Assembly: GCA_020718125.1 (NCBI GenBank)
Contig: DYDC01000006.1
Span: 1 to 24,164 of the forward strand
DNA from: Methylacidiphilum sp.
GTDB lineage: Bacteria; Verrucomicrobiota; Verrucomicrobiia; CAIQCK01
Direction: 5' to 3'
DNA: 24,164 nt
A program made the translations under genes and the position numbers. The notes under the pieces were generated by a model. It had not been told where the DNA came from. It worked only from the letters and a program-made list of their open reading frames with translations, and did not search any database. Of the stretch, positions 14,733 through 21,873 are shown in pieces; within the stretch, counting starts at the first letter, position 1; every line of letters starts with the position of its first letter.

Positions 14733-16268
14733 TTACGATGTCTCCCCCCTGGCGCTTTGCATGTCGCTTGCGTCCACTGTTGGCCCCGGGAAAAACCGGG
14801 TGATATCACGTTTGAACATCAACTCAACCGAGTCCTGCGGACCGTTGCGGTTCTTGGCCACGTGCAACACCACGTCCAGGACCGGCGGCAACACTTCGTC
14901 GTCCTTGTCATCCTTCGCGCGCGCCAGCAGGCCCACGATGTCCGCGTCCTGCTCGATCGAACCCGACTCGCGCAGGTCGCTCAACCGCGGCCGGCCGCCC
15001 TCGCGTCTCTCGACCTCGCGGTTGAGCTGCGAGAGCACGATGACCGGCACGTTCAACTCCTTGGCCAGCGCTTTCAATCCGCCGGAGATATCCGCGATCT
15101 CCTGCTGCCGGTTGTCGCTCTTCCGGTTCGAGCTGCCACGCATCAACTGCAGGTAATCCACCACCAGCATCTCGACCTGGTGGTTCATCTTCATCCGGCG
15201 CGCACGCGCGCGCAGGTCCATGATGGTCAAGCCGGCCGTATCATCAATCCAAATCTTTGCCTTGTTTATTTTGGCCGCGGCGGCGGTCAACGCGCCGATT
15301 TCCCGCTCGCCAATCAGGCCGCCCTGGATACGGGTCGTGCTGACCTCGGCCAGCGAGCAGATCATGCGCATCATGAGCTGCACGGCCGACATCTCCAGGC
15401 TGAAAACGCCAACCGGCGCGGTCTTCTCGGTGTTGTGGATCGCGATGTGCTCGACGATGTTCATCGCCAACGAGGTCTTGCCCATCGAAGGCCGCGCCGC
15501 GATGACAACCACGTTGCCGCCCCTCAAGCCGTTCGTGCACCGGTCCAGCTTCGGGAAACCCGTGGCCAGGCCTGTCAACGCGCCTTTTCGCTGGATCATG
15601 TCCTCGATCTCGAGGAACGCGTCCTTGACGACCTGCTGGCTGCTCTGCACGCCCTTGGCGTGCTTCTCCTGTGACAAATCGAAGATGGCCTTCTCGATAC
15701 GGTCCATCAACTCCTCTGATTCCTCGGTCGTCTCGTAGCTCTCCGTGACGATCTGCGTGCCGACTTCGATGAGCCGGCGGAGGAGGTATTTCTGCCGGAC
15801 GATCTTGAGGAAGTATTCGAGGTTGGCCGCCGTCGGCACGGCGTTCACCAAGCCGGTAATGTAGTCAGCGCCTCCCGCTTCTTCGAGTTGCTTTCGCCCA
15901 CCCAGTTTCTGCGTGACCGTCACGAGGTCTATCGGCTCGTGCTTGTCGGTCATGTCCACCATCGCCCGATAGACCAGTTGGTGGCCGTATTTGTAGAAAA
16001 ACTCCGCGCCACGGAGTTCAGCGTCGCGGGAGGCGAATTTCTCGATGCACTCGTTGACCGCAACGCCGTTGAGCAGGAGCGAGCCAAGGAGACATCGTTC
16101 CGCTTCCTCGTCGTGAGGCAGGGCACGTCCCGCGTCTGCTCCGGGGGAAGCAGCCATTCGTTCCGCGGCACGCTTCGCGCTGCGCCGTGGTCGTCCCGCG
16201 CCTGCTGCACCGGACGCGCCGCTGTCCGGCGTCGCTGTGGGCGTCAGCCTGGGCTGGAATGGTTGCAT
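14733..16268 (-). CDS. dnaB: Replicative DNA helicase
   Basis: DnaB is the hexameric 5'-3' helicase of the replication fork. The 511-residue chain has the N-terminal domain from about 49 (LPHDEEAERCLLGSLL) to 150, a linker to about 215, and the RecA-like ATPase domain with Walker A ARPSMGKTS (258-266, Lys264) and Walker B VVDYLQLM (369-376). SQLNREVERR and DLRESGSIEQDAD are standard late motifs. No intein interrupts the Walker A region, a common insertion site. Before the conserved domain lies a basic, Ala/Pro/Gly-rich leader of about 48 residues, longer than usual. The ATG overlaps the rplI stop (TAATG), supporting the long form; Met38 is an alternative. The rpsF-ssb-rpsR-rplI-dnaB order is widespread in bacteria. 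Confidence 0.97.
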   Translation of the reverse strand: MQPFQPRLTPTATPDSGASGAAGAGRPRRSAKRAAERMAASPGADAGRALPHDEEAERCLLGSLLLNGVAVNECIEKFASRDAELRGAEFFYKYGHQLVYRAMVDMTDKHEPIDLVTVTQKLGGRKQLEEAGGADYITGLVNAVPTAANLEYFLKIVRQKYLLRRLIEVGTQIVTESYETTEESEELMDRIEKAIFDLSQEKHAKGVQSSQQVVKDAFLEIEDMIQRKGALTGLATGFPKLDRCTNGLRGGNVVVIAARPSMGKTSLAMNIVEHIAIHNTEKTAPVGVFSLEMSAVQLMMRMICSLAEVSTTRIQGGLIGEREIGALTAAAAKINKAKIWIDDTAGLTIMDLRARARRMKMNHQVEMLVVDYLQLMRGSSNRKSDNRQQEIADISGGLKALAKELNVPVIVLSQLNREVERREGGRPRLSDLRESGSIEQDADIVGLLARAKDDKDDEVLPPVLDVVLHVAKNRNGPQDSVELMFKRDITRFFPGPTVDASDMQSARGETS

Positions 16269-16882
16269 TATTTCTTGGGCTTCTTCTCGCCCTTCTCGGA
16301 CCTCTCAGCCTTGCCGGCGGGCGCGGCCTTCTCCGGCCTGGCGCCCTTGCGCGCCTCGCCGCCCTCGGCTCTGGGAGGCCTCTTGCCCCTGGGCTTCGCC
16401 TCCGCTGCGGCCGCTTCCTCAGTGCCGGGCGCGTTGAGACTGACCACGGAGAATTTGAGCGTCGCTGTCACCTCCGGATGGAGCTTGATCTCCACGTCGA
16501 ACATGCCGAGCGAGTGGATCGGGTGCTTCAACTCGACCTTCCGGTGCTCGACGACGATGTTCTCCTTTGCAAGGGCCTCGGCGATGTGATGCGTGGTCAC
16601 CGCGCCGAACAGCTTGCCGCCCTGGCCCGTCTGCACGGGGATGGAGAGCGTGAGCTTGGCGATCTTGTCGGCGATCTCGCGCAACGCGCCGAGTTCGGCC
16701 GCCTCACGCTCGGAGCGCCGGCGCTTCAATTCGTCGAGTTGCCGGACGTTGGCAAGCGTCGCGAGCGTCGCGATGCGCTGCGGCAGGAGGTAATTGCGGG
16801 CGTAGCCGTTCTTCACGGCGACCTTGTCGCCCTCGGTGCCGAGGCCGGCCACGGGTTTGAGCAGGATAACTTCGGTGGTCAT
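16268..16882 (-). CDS. rplI: 50S ribosomal protein bL9 with an extended C-terminal tail
   Basis: bL9 binds 23S rRNA near the L1 stalk and helps keep reading frame. Residues 1-50 form the N-terminal RNA-binding domain (GDKVAVKNGYARNYLLP at 18-34 is the signature), then a long helix (50-76) and the C-terminal domain to about 150. The protein is 204 residues against about 150 usually; the extra 50 or so form a low-complexity Ala/Glu/Lys/Arg/Pro tail ending in KKPKK. The stop overlaps the dnaB start by one base, so the two are translationally coupled. The tail is in frame, with composition matching the bL25 tail in the same operon, so it is probably genuine and not a misread. Confidence 0.97.
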   Translation of the reverse strand: MTTEVILLKPVAGLGTEGDKVAVKNGYARNYLLPQRIATLATLANVRQLDELKRRRSEREAAELGALREIADKIAKLTLSIPVQTGQGGKLFGAVTTHHIAEALAKENIVVEHRKVELKHPIHSLGMFDVEIKLHPEVTATLKFSVVSLNAPGTEEAAAAEAKPRGKRPPRAEGGEARKGARPEKAAPAGKAERSEKGEKKPKK

Positions 16883-16918
16883 AATCTGTCAGGGCGGCGT
16901 GCCGCCGCGGTCAGGTCG

Positions 16919-17167
16919 TTACTTGATGAGCATCATCACGCGCGCGAGCTTGATGGCCCGCGTGATGTCGCGTTGGTGCCGGGCGCAGTTGCCGGTGAAC
17001 CGGCGGGGCACGATCTTGCCGCGCTCGGTCAGGAACCGCTTCAGCAGTTCCGGCTGCTTGTAGTCAATCTGCACCTGGTCTTCGCAGAGCTTGCACTTGC
17101 GCTTCTGCATCTCGCCCGGGCGCGGGCGCGGGCGCGTGCGGCGCGAGGAGGTTCGTTCGATGGCCAT
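16919..17167 (-). CDS. rpsR: 30S ribosomal protein bS18 (zinc-binding type)
   Basis: bS18 pairs with bS6 on the platform of the small subunit. At 82 residues it has the normal length. KRKCKLCED (22-30), followed by NCARHQRD (60-67), places Cys25, Cys28, Cys61 and His64 as a likely zinc site, i.e. the zinc-containing form of this protein rather than a zinc-free one. RGKIVPRRFTG and the helical C-terminus (TRAIKLARVMMLI) are typical. The N-terminal 20 residues are Arg/Pro-rich. It lies 42 bases after ssb and 36 before rplI. Zinc use is inferred from the residues alone. Confidence 0.96.
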   Translation of the reverse strand: MAIERTSSRRTRPRPRPGEMQKRKCKLCEDQVQIDYKQPELLKRFLTERGKIVPRRFTGNCARHQRDITRAIKLARVMMLIK

Positions 17168-17209
17168 AAACTTCGCTTCGCTTTCTTGCTTGTGCGGCAG
17201 GGGCCGCGG

Positions 17210-17707
17210 TTAAAACGGGATATCGTCCTTCTCAGCCGCGGGCGGCGGTGCTTCGCCACCGGCATCGGGCATCGGTTCAGCGGGGCTACGCGGCACCGCG
17301 CTGGCAGGCCGCGCCGCGCGCGGCTGGCTCGCTTCCGCTCCGCCTTCGCTAAACTCTTGGCCTTGACCGCCGCGGCCTTGGCCGAGGAACTGCACCGTCT
17401 CGGCAATGATATGAATCTTGCTGCGCTTCTGACCGCTTTCCTTGTCATCCCAGCGGTCCTGCTGCAACCGGCCCTCCACTAACACCGGCCGGCCTTTGCT
17501 GAGATATTGGGCGCAATTCTCCGCCGACCGGCCCCACGTAGTGATGTCGAAGTAGCTGACCTCTTCCTTCTTCTCACCCGTTTCCGTCGTGTAAACGCGG
17601 TTGACAGCAAGCCCAAACTTGGTCATCGCCGTGCCTTTGGGCGTGTAACTGCGTTCGGGATCCCTTGTCAGGTTGCCCACGAGGATGACTTTGTTGAAGT
17701 TGGCCAT
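17210..17707 (-). CDS. ssb: Single-stranded DNA-binding protein
   Basis: SSB coats single-stranded DNA in replication and repair and recruits partners through its C-terminal tip. The 165-residue protein has an OB-fold (about 1-110: NKVILVGNLTRDPE at the start, then WGRSAENCAQYLSKG and VEGRLQQDRW), a Gly/Gln-rich then Ala/Pro-rich disordered linker (about 111-158) and the acidic tip DDIPF (161-165) that binds partner proteins. The ATG follows rpsF by eight bases, with AAAGGCG as a modest ribosome site. Placement between the bS6 and bS18 genes is the standard bacterial arrangement. Confidence 0.97.
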   Translation of the reverse strand: MANFNKVILVGNLTRDPERSYTPKGTAMTKFGLAVNRVYTTETGEKKEEVSYFDITTWGRSAENCAQYLSKGRPVLVEGRLQQDRWDDKESGQKRSKIHIIAETVQFLGQGRGGQGQEFSEGGAEASQPRAARPASAVPRSPAEPMPDAGGEAPPPAAEKDDIPF

Positions 17708-17715
17708 AACGCCTT

Positions 17716-18036
17716 TCAGGCTGCGACCGGTTCCTTTACCTTCGGCTCCTCGTGCTTGAGGAACTGCACGCGGAGGATCGTTTCGTTGAGCGCCAGTTTG
17801 GGCCGCAGCGCGTTGATCACGCCTGACGCCGCATCGAACACGAAATTGACGTAGTAGCCTGCCGTCACCTTGCGGATCGGGCGCGCGAGGACCTTGCGGT
17901 CCATCTTCTGCACGGCCTTGACGACCGCGCCGGCGGCTTCGAGTTCCTTCTTCAGCGCCTCGATCAAATCCGGCGCGTTTTCATCCTTGCCGGCGGTGTT
18001 CAAAATGAACAACCCATCGTATCGGTTCAACTTCAT
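17716..18036 (-). CDS. rpsF: 30S ribosomal protein bS6
   Basis: bS6 binds the central domain of 16S rRNA together with bS18. The 106-residue ferredoxin-like fold starts with YDGLFILN and includes KMDRKVLARPIRKVTAGYYV and a closing strand ILRVQFLKHEEP. Length and order are normal. A strong ribosome site, AAAGGAG, ends two bases before the ATG at 18034-18036 and lies just after a small GC hairpin in the leader, described separately. Confidence 0.95.
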   Translation of the reverse strand: MKLNRYDGLFILNTAGKDENAPDLIEALKKELEAAGAVVKAVQKMDRKVLARPIRKVTAGYYVNFVFDAASGVINALRPKLALNETILRVQFLKHEEPKVKEPVAA

Positions 18037-18056
18037 ACTCCTTTCTTCAACTGCAC

Positions 18057-18072
18057 CCCGGTTCTTGCCGGG
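18057..18072 (-). promoter_or_regulatory. Stem-loop in the rpsF leader, possible S6:S18 feedback site
   Basis: On the minus strand CCCGG and CCGGG pair around the six-base loop CAAGAA, directly after the pth stop and about 20 bases before the rpsF ATG. In many bacteria the rpsF leader carries an RNA element bound by the bS6:bS18 complex, and this hairpin sits in the right place. A match to that motif was not verified, and the stem is only five pairs. Confidence 0.3.
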
Positions 18073-18654
18073 CTAACCATTAAACTCGTTCATCGCCGCG
18101 GCCATGCCGCGCGCGACCGCGCACTCGACCGCTTTCGCCGCGCGCGCGACCGCTTCGTCCACCCGCGCCCGCTCATCCTCGCGAAACCGGCTGAGCACAA
18201 AATCCACCAACCCGTCCGTCGCGCGGCCCGGCTCCGGCCGGCCGATGCCGATCCGCACCCGCGGATATCGCTCGCTGCCCGCGCACTGCGCAATGCTGAA
18301 CAACCCGCGATGACCGCCGGCACTGCCCTTCTCGCGCACGCGCAACCGGCCCACGTCGAGATCGGCGTCGTCCACGACCACTAGCATCTGCTCCGGCGCC
18401 AGCTTGTGCCAGTGCAGCAACGCCGCACACGACCGACCGCTCGCGTTCATGAACGTCCGCGGCTTGGCCAGCAACACGGTTCGGCCGCCAAACTGCGCTT
18501 CCGTGACGGCCGCTTCAAACTTCGACTTCGACTGCCATCGCCCGCCCGCGTCGGCCGCGAGCTTGTCCACCACGCGGAACCCGATGTTGTGCCGCGACGT
18601 TTCGTATTCGCGGCCCGGATTGCCGAGTCCAACCACAAGGCGAATGTCGCCCAT
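18073..18654 (-). CDS. pth: Peptidyl-tRNA hydrolase
   Basis: Pth frees tRNA from stalled peptidyl-tRNA. The 193-residue chain shows VGLGNPG (8-14, Asn12), the catalytic His22 in SRHNIGF, FMNASG (68-73, Asn70) and VVDDADLD (93-100, with Asp96 as the partner of His22). The glycine-rich lid is SAGGHRGLFS (111-120): most bacterial Pth have Asn where Arg116 stands here, a position that helps contact the tRNA. All other active-site residues are kept, so the enzyme should work. It lies between rplY (27-base gap) and rpsF (36-base gap), a neighbourhood (prs-rplY-pth) shared with many bacteria. Confidence 0.95.
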   Translation of the reverse strand: MGDIRLVVGLGNPGREYETSRHNIGFRVVDKLAADAGGRWQSKSKFEAAVTEAQFGGRTVLLAKPRTFMNASGRSCAALLHWHKLAPEQMLVVVDDADLDVGRLRVREKGSAGGHRGLFSIAQCAGSERYPRVRIGIGRPEPGRATDGLVDFVLSRFREDERARVDEAVARAAKAVECAVARGMAAAMNEFNG

Positions 18655-18681
18655 GAACGGGTCGGCCCGCGGGCGGCCGGG

Positions 18682-19437
18682 TTACTTGCCCTTCTTCGCT
18701 TCGGGCTTGGCCTCGGCCTTGCCCTCCTTGCCCTCGGCTTTGCCGGCGGCAGGCTTGGCCTCGGCCTTGCCCTTGGCGCCCTCGGCGGGAGCGGCTTCCT
18801 CGCCCTCGGCCTTCTTTTCCTTGATGACCTCGGGCTCGGCTGCGGCGCCCTCGGCGGCGGGAGCGGCTTCTTCTTCAACCGCCGGCGACAGCACCAACGC
18901 GACGGGCAAATCTTTCCGGTCCAGCAACTCGACGCCTGCGGGGGCCTTGACCTCCGAGACGTGGATGGAGTTGCCGATCTCCAGGGGCGACACGTCCAGC
19001 GTGATCTTGGCGGGCAGGTCCTTCGGCAAACAGCGCACGCGCAACTGGTGCATCGCCAGTTCCAGCACGCCGCCGTTCTTGACGCCGGCCGCCTCGCCGA
19101 CAGCCGCAACGGTCACCGTCGTGACGAACTTCTCATCAGCCTTCAGTTCGTGAAAATCCACGTGCACCAAGCGTCCAGTCATGGCGTCGTGCTGGACTTC
19201 CCGCACAAGGGCCAGGCGTTTCGCGGCAGTGCCGGAAACTTCCAGCTCCACCAGGACGTTTTCGCCGGCGGCGCCGTGCAGCGCTTTCGTCAGTTCCGTG
19301 CTCTTGACCTGGACCGACACAGGCTTGGCGTGCGCGCCATAGACAATGCCGGGCACCAGACCGCCGCTGCGCAGTCGTTTCGCCGGCCCGCGCCCGGCCC
19401 CTTTTCGTTCTTCAACTTTTAGTGCTACCTGCTCCAT
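18682..19437 (-). CDS. rplY: 50S ribosomal protein bL25, long (CTC/TL5) form with Ala/Glu/Lys tail
   Basis: bL25 binds 5S rRNA. The long form has an N-terminal 5S-binding domain (1 to about 92, RKGAGRGPAKRLRSGGLVPGI at 11-31 covering the basic segment) and a C-terminal beta domain (about 95-185, with CLPKDLPAKITLDVS and IGNSIHVSEV). From about 186 to 251 it continues as an Ala/Glu/Lys/Gly tail built from near-repeats of GKAEAKPA. AAGGAC just before the ATG at 19435-19437 supports the start. prs lies 11 bases upstream, matching the prs-rplY-pth order common in bacteria. Confidence 0.96.
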   Translation of the reverse strand: MEQVALKVEERKGAGRGPAKRLRSGGLVPGIVYGAHAKPVSVQVKSTELTKALHGAAGENVLVELEVSGTAAKRLALVREVQHDAMTGRLVHVDFHELKADEKFVTTVTVAAVGEAAGVKNGGVLELAMHQLRVRCLPKDLPAKITLDVSPLEIGNSIHVSEVKAPAGVELLDRKDLPVALVLSPAVEEEAAPAAEGAAAEPEVIKEKKAEGEEAAPAEGAKGKAEAKPAAGKAEGKEGKAEAKPEAKKGK

Positions 19438-19448
19438 GCGTCCTTCGA

Positions 19449-20414
19449 TTAAAATCTCTTTTCGTCGTTAACTTCGAACAGCGAACTGACCGACTCCGCA
19501 TCGTGGATGCGGAGGATTCCTTCACCCAACAAATCCGCCACGCTCAGCACCGTCAGCTTGAAGTTCGGCGCCTCGCGCGGTGGCACCGAGTCGGTCGTGA
19601 TCAACTCGTCCAACGTCGAGCCTTGCAGCCGCTCGATCGCCTTGTCGTTGAGCACGGCGTGGCTGACACCCGCCAGCACCCGCTTCGCGCCCTTTTGTTT
19701 AAGGATTTCCGCCGCCGCCGTCAACGTCCCAGCGGTCTCCGTCATGTCATCCACAATCAACGCGGTCCTGCCTTCGACATCGCCCACCACGTTCAACGCC
19801 TGCACCTCTGAACCGGAGATGCGGCGCTTGGCAACGATCGCGAAGTCCGCGTGCAACAACTGCGCGTAGGCGTAGGCCATCTTCATCCCACCCACGTCCG
19901 GCGACACCACCACCAAGTCCTTGAGTTTCTTCTCGCTCAGATACTTGTAGATCACCGGCGCGGCATAAAGGTGGTCCACCGGCACGTCGAAAAACCCCTG
20001 AATCTGCTGCGCGTGCAGGTCAATCGTCAGCACGCGGCTGGCACCAGCCGTCGTGAGCAGATTGGCCACCAGCTTCGCCGTGATCGGCACCCGCGGCTGG
20101 TCCTTGCGGTCCTGGCGCGCATAGCCGAAAAACGGGACGACCGCCGTGATCCGCGCCGCGCTGGCCCGCCGCGCCGCGTCAATCATGATCAGCAACTCCA
20201 TCAGGTTCTGGTTGGTCGGCGGACAGGTGCTTTGAACGATGAACACATCACGACCGCGAATGTTCTCGTTGATCTTCACCATCGTCTCGCCGTCTGGGAA
20301 AGAACTCACCAGCGCGGCGCCAAGCGGCACGCGGCAATAATCCGCAATCGTCTGCGCCAGCGACCGGTTCGCATTGCCGCTGAAAATCTTGATCTCTGCG
20401 AGTTCGTTGCTCAC
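19449..20414 (-). CDS. prs: Ribose-phosphate pyrophosphokinase (PRPP synthetase)
   Basis: Prs makes PRPP from ribose 5-phosphate and ATP, feeding nucleotide, histidine and tryptophan synthesis. The 321-residue protein shows the ATP-binding segment FFGYARQDRKDQPRVPITAK (95-114), the signature DLHAQQIQGFF (132-142), SPDVGGMKMA (171-180), and the PRPP-binding loop LIVDDMTETAGTL (219-231). The start is GTG at 20412-20414, which gives the normal N-terminus. It heads the 12-gene minus-strand run. A terminator-like hairpin sits just upstream (20424-20461). Confidence 0.97.
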   Translation of the reverse strand: MSNELAEIKIFSGNANRSLAQTIADYCRVPLGAALVSSFPDGETMVKINENIRGRDVFIVQSTCPPTNQNLMELLIMIDAARRASAARITAVVPFFGYARQDRKDQPRVPITAKLVANLLTTAGASRVLTIDLHAQQIQGFFDVPVDHLYAAPVIYKYLSEKKLKDLVVVSPDVGGMKMAYAYAQLLHADFAIVAKRRISGSEVQALNVVGDVEGRTALIVDDMTETAGTLTAAAEILKQKGAKRVLAGVSHAVLNDKAIERLQGSTLDELITTDSVPPREAPNFKLTVLSVADLLGEGILRIHDAESVSSLFEVNDEKRF

Positions 20415-20423
20415 GGGTTTTGG

Positions 20424-20461
20424 CTCAAAAAAACAAAGAAGCGCGTCACCTTAACCGCGCT
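20424..20461 (-). terminator. Terminator-like stem-loop just upstream of prs
   Basis: On the minus strand AGCGCG and CGCGCT (six pairs) flank a ten-base loop and are followed by a T-rich run (TCTTTGTTTTTTT). It ends about ten bases before the prs GTG, so it may end the obgE transcript or act as a leader attenuator for prs. The stem is short and the loop large, hence the modest confidence. Confidence 0.4.
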
Positions 20462-20582
20462 CCAAGCTTGCTGCACACGTCACGGTTGTTTTGTTCTGCG
20501 AAAAGCGGGGGGAGGATACCCAAACACGTCGGCGAAGCAAGAGGTTTTTCCGACCGTTTGCGGGTCGTGTGATGCGCCAAAA

Positions 20583-21689
20583 CTACTCGCCCCGCGTCCC
20601 GCGAAGCGCCTCCTTCAACTCCTCCAGCCCGGATTGCTCCAGCGCGGAGATCTCGACGACTTTGCGGCGGAAGCGTTTCTTGAAGCGCTTGAGGTTTTCG
20701 GCGGCACCGGGCAGGTCCATCTTGTTGGCGACGATGAGGCGCGGTTTCTTCATCAGCGCGGCGCTGTAAAGCTCCAGTTCCTTGAGCAGCTTCTTGTAAT
20801 CGTCGAGCGGGTCGCGGTTGTCCGCGCCGGCCGTGTCGAGGAGGATGAGCAGCAGCCTGCACCGCTCGATGTGGCGGAGGAAATCATGGCCGAGGCCGAC
20901 GTCGGCGTGCGCGCCCTCGATGAGGCCCGGGATGTCCGCGAGGGTCATCGTCCCGTAGTCGCTGAAGTTCATCACGCCGACGTGCGGCGTCAGCGTGGTG
21001 AACGGATACGCGGCGACCTTCGGATGCGCGGCGGTGAGGCGGCCGATGAGGGTGCTCTTGCCGGCGTTCGGGTAGCCGACGAGGCCCACATCGGCGATGG
21101 TCTTCATCGTCAACTCGAACCGGCCCTCTTCGCCCTTCTCGCCCAGCTCGAACTCACGCGGCACCTGGTGCGTGGAGGACGTGAATGCCGTGTTGCCCCG
21201 CCCCCCTGCCCCGCCCCGACAGAGCACGGCCTGCTGGCCGTCTTCGACAAGGTCCGCAACGATGTCGGTCTCGGGCGTCTCGACGACCGGCGCGAGCCGG
21301 GCGCGTCCGCGCCGCTGGCGCACCTCGGCTTCTTCCGGCGGCAGATGCGCCTCGCCTTTGATCATGATCTTGCGTCCGGCGAGCGGGGTGAATTCAATCC
21401 GCCGGATGATCGTGCCGCAGGGAACCTTCACGACGAGCGGCTGGCCGGTGCGGCCCTGCTGACTCTTGCCACGACCGTGGTCGCCGCGCTCGGCCTTCAA
21501 CCGTGGCACGAAATAGAGATCGGCGAGGTTGTTGACGTTTTTGTCGGCGACAAGGATGACATCGCCCCCATGTCCGCCGTGGCCGCCGTCGGGGCCGCCT
21601 TTTTCGACATACTTCTCGCGCCGGAAGCTGACGCAGCCGGTGCCGCCGTCGCCTGCCGTCGCGTGGATCTTGACGTGGTCAATAAACAT
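20583..21689 (-). CDS. obgE: ObgE/CgtA GTPase with an insertion in the Obg domain
   Basis: Obg is an essential GTPase tied to 50S ribosome assembly and stress control. The 368-residue chain has the glycine-rich Obg fold (1 to about 198: GGDGGxG-like GDGGTGCV, GPDGGHGGHGGDV, RGGAGGRGN), then the GTPase domain with P-loop GYPNAGKST (205-213), DIPGLIEGAH (252-261) and NKMD (322-325), ending at SAL (348-350). No C-terminal OCT domain follows. Residues about 99-141, between CGTIIRR and DIVADLVEDGQ, form a basic and acidic insertion of roughly 35-40 residues not in typical Obg. The ATG at 21687-21689 is chosen over one 51 bases upstream because MFIDHVKI is the family start; no ribosome site precedes it. 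rplU-rpmA lie upstream, the usual order. Confidence 0.95.
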   Translation of the reverse strand: MFIDHVKIHATAGDGGTGCVSFRREKYVEKGGPDGGHGGHGGDVILVADKNVNNLADLYFVPRLKAERGDHGRGKSQQGRTGQPLVVKVPCGTIIRRIEFTPLAGRKIMIKGEAHLPPEEAEVRQRRGRARLAPVVETPETDIVADLVEDGQQAVLCRGGAGGRGNTAFTSSTHQVPREFELGEKGEEGRFELTMKTIADVGLVGYPNAGKSTLIGRLTAAHPKVAAYPFTTLTPHVGVMNFSDYGTMTLADIPGLIEGAHADVGLGHDFLRHIERCRLLLILLDTAGADNRDPLDDYKKLLKELELYSAALMKKPRLIVANKMDLPGAAENLKRFKKRFRRKVVEISALEQSGLEELKEALRGTRGE

Positions 21690-21696
21690 GGTGGAG

Positions 21697-21816
21697 GAAA
21701 ACTCGAAGCTCGAAATCCGAAACTCGAAACAAAACAGCAAAAGTCATTGAAGATTTGAAACTCGAATTTCGGCAATTCGGATTTGTTTCGGATTTCGAAA
21801 TTCGGATTTCGGATTT
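21697..21816. repeat. AT-rich block of GAAATCCGAAAC-type repeats
   Basis: This stretch between rpmA and obgE is built from variants of CGAAATCCGAAAC and ACTCGAA on one strand and their complements. A perfect 13-base inverted pair lies at 21711-21723 and 21785-21797, separated by 61 bases, and shorter TTCGGATTTC units recur at 21791-21815. Its composition contrasts with the GC-rich genes. It may be a dispersed intergenic repeat; any obgE promoter would have to lie here or inside it. Confidence 0.7.
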
Positions 21817-21820
21817 GAAC

Positions 21821-21853
21821 AAAAAGGGCCGCCCCGCCTAAGCGAGACGGCCC
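21821..21853 (-). terminator. Rho-independent terminator of rplU-rpmA
   Basis: On the minus strand a 12-pair stem (21842-21853 with 21826-21837, two G-U pairs, loop of four) is followed directly by five T residues (21821-21825). It starts about 20 bases after the rpmA stop and closes the rplU-rpmA unit, so obgE must be transcribed from its own promoter. Confidence 0.85.
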
Positions 21854-21873
21854 GAAGTCTTGCGCGCGCCTGG

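Noticed and set aside
13156..15156. A 666-codon open frame on the plus strand opposite bamA and dnaB
   Set aside because: Both opposite genes are unmistakable and this frame is their complement in a GC-rich background.
15470..15520. Intein in the DnaB P-loop
   Set aside because: The helicase reads continuously through Walker A with normal spacing.
19851..21758. A 635-codon open frame on the plus strand opposite prs and obgE
   Set aside because: It mirrors two clear genes and crosses the intergenic repeat block, with no recognisable domain.
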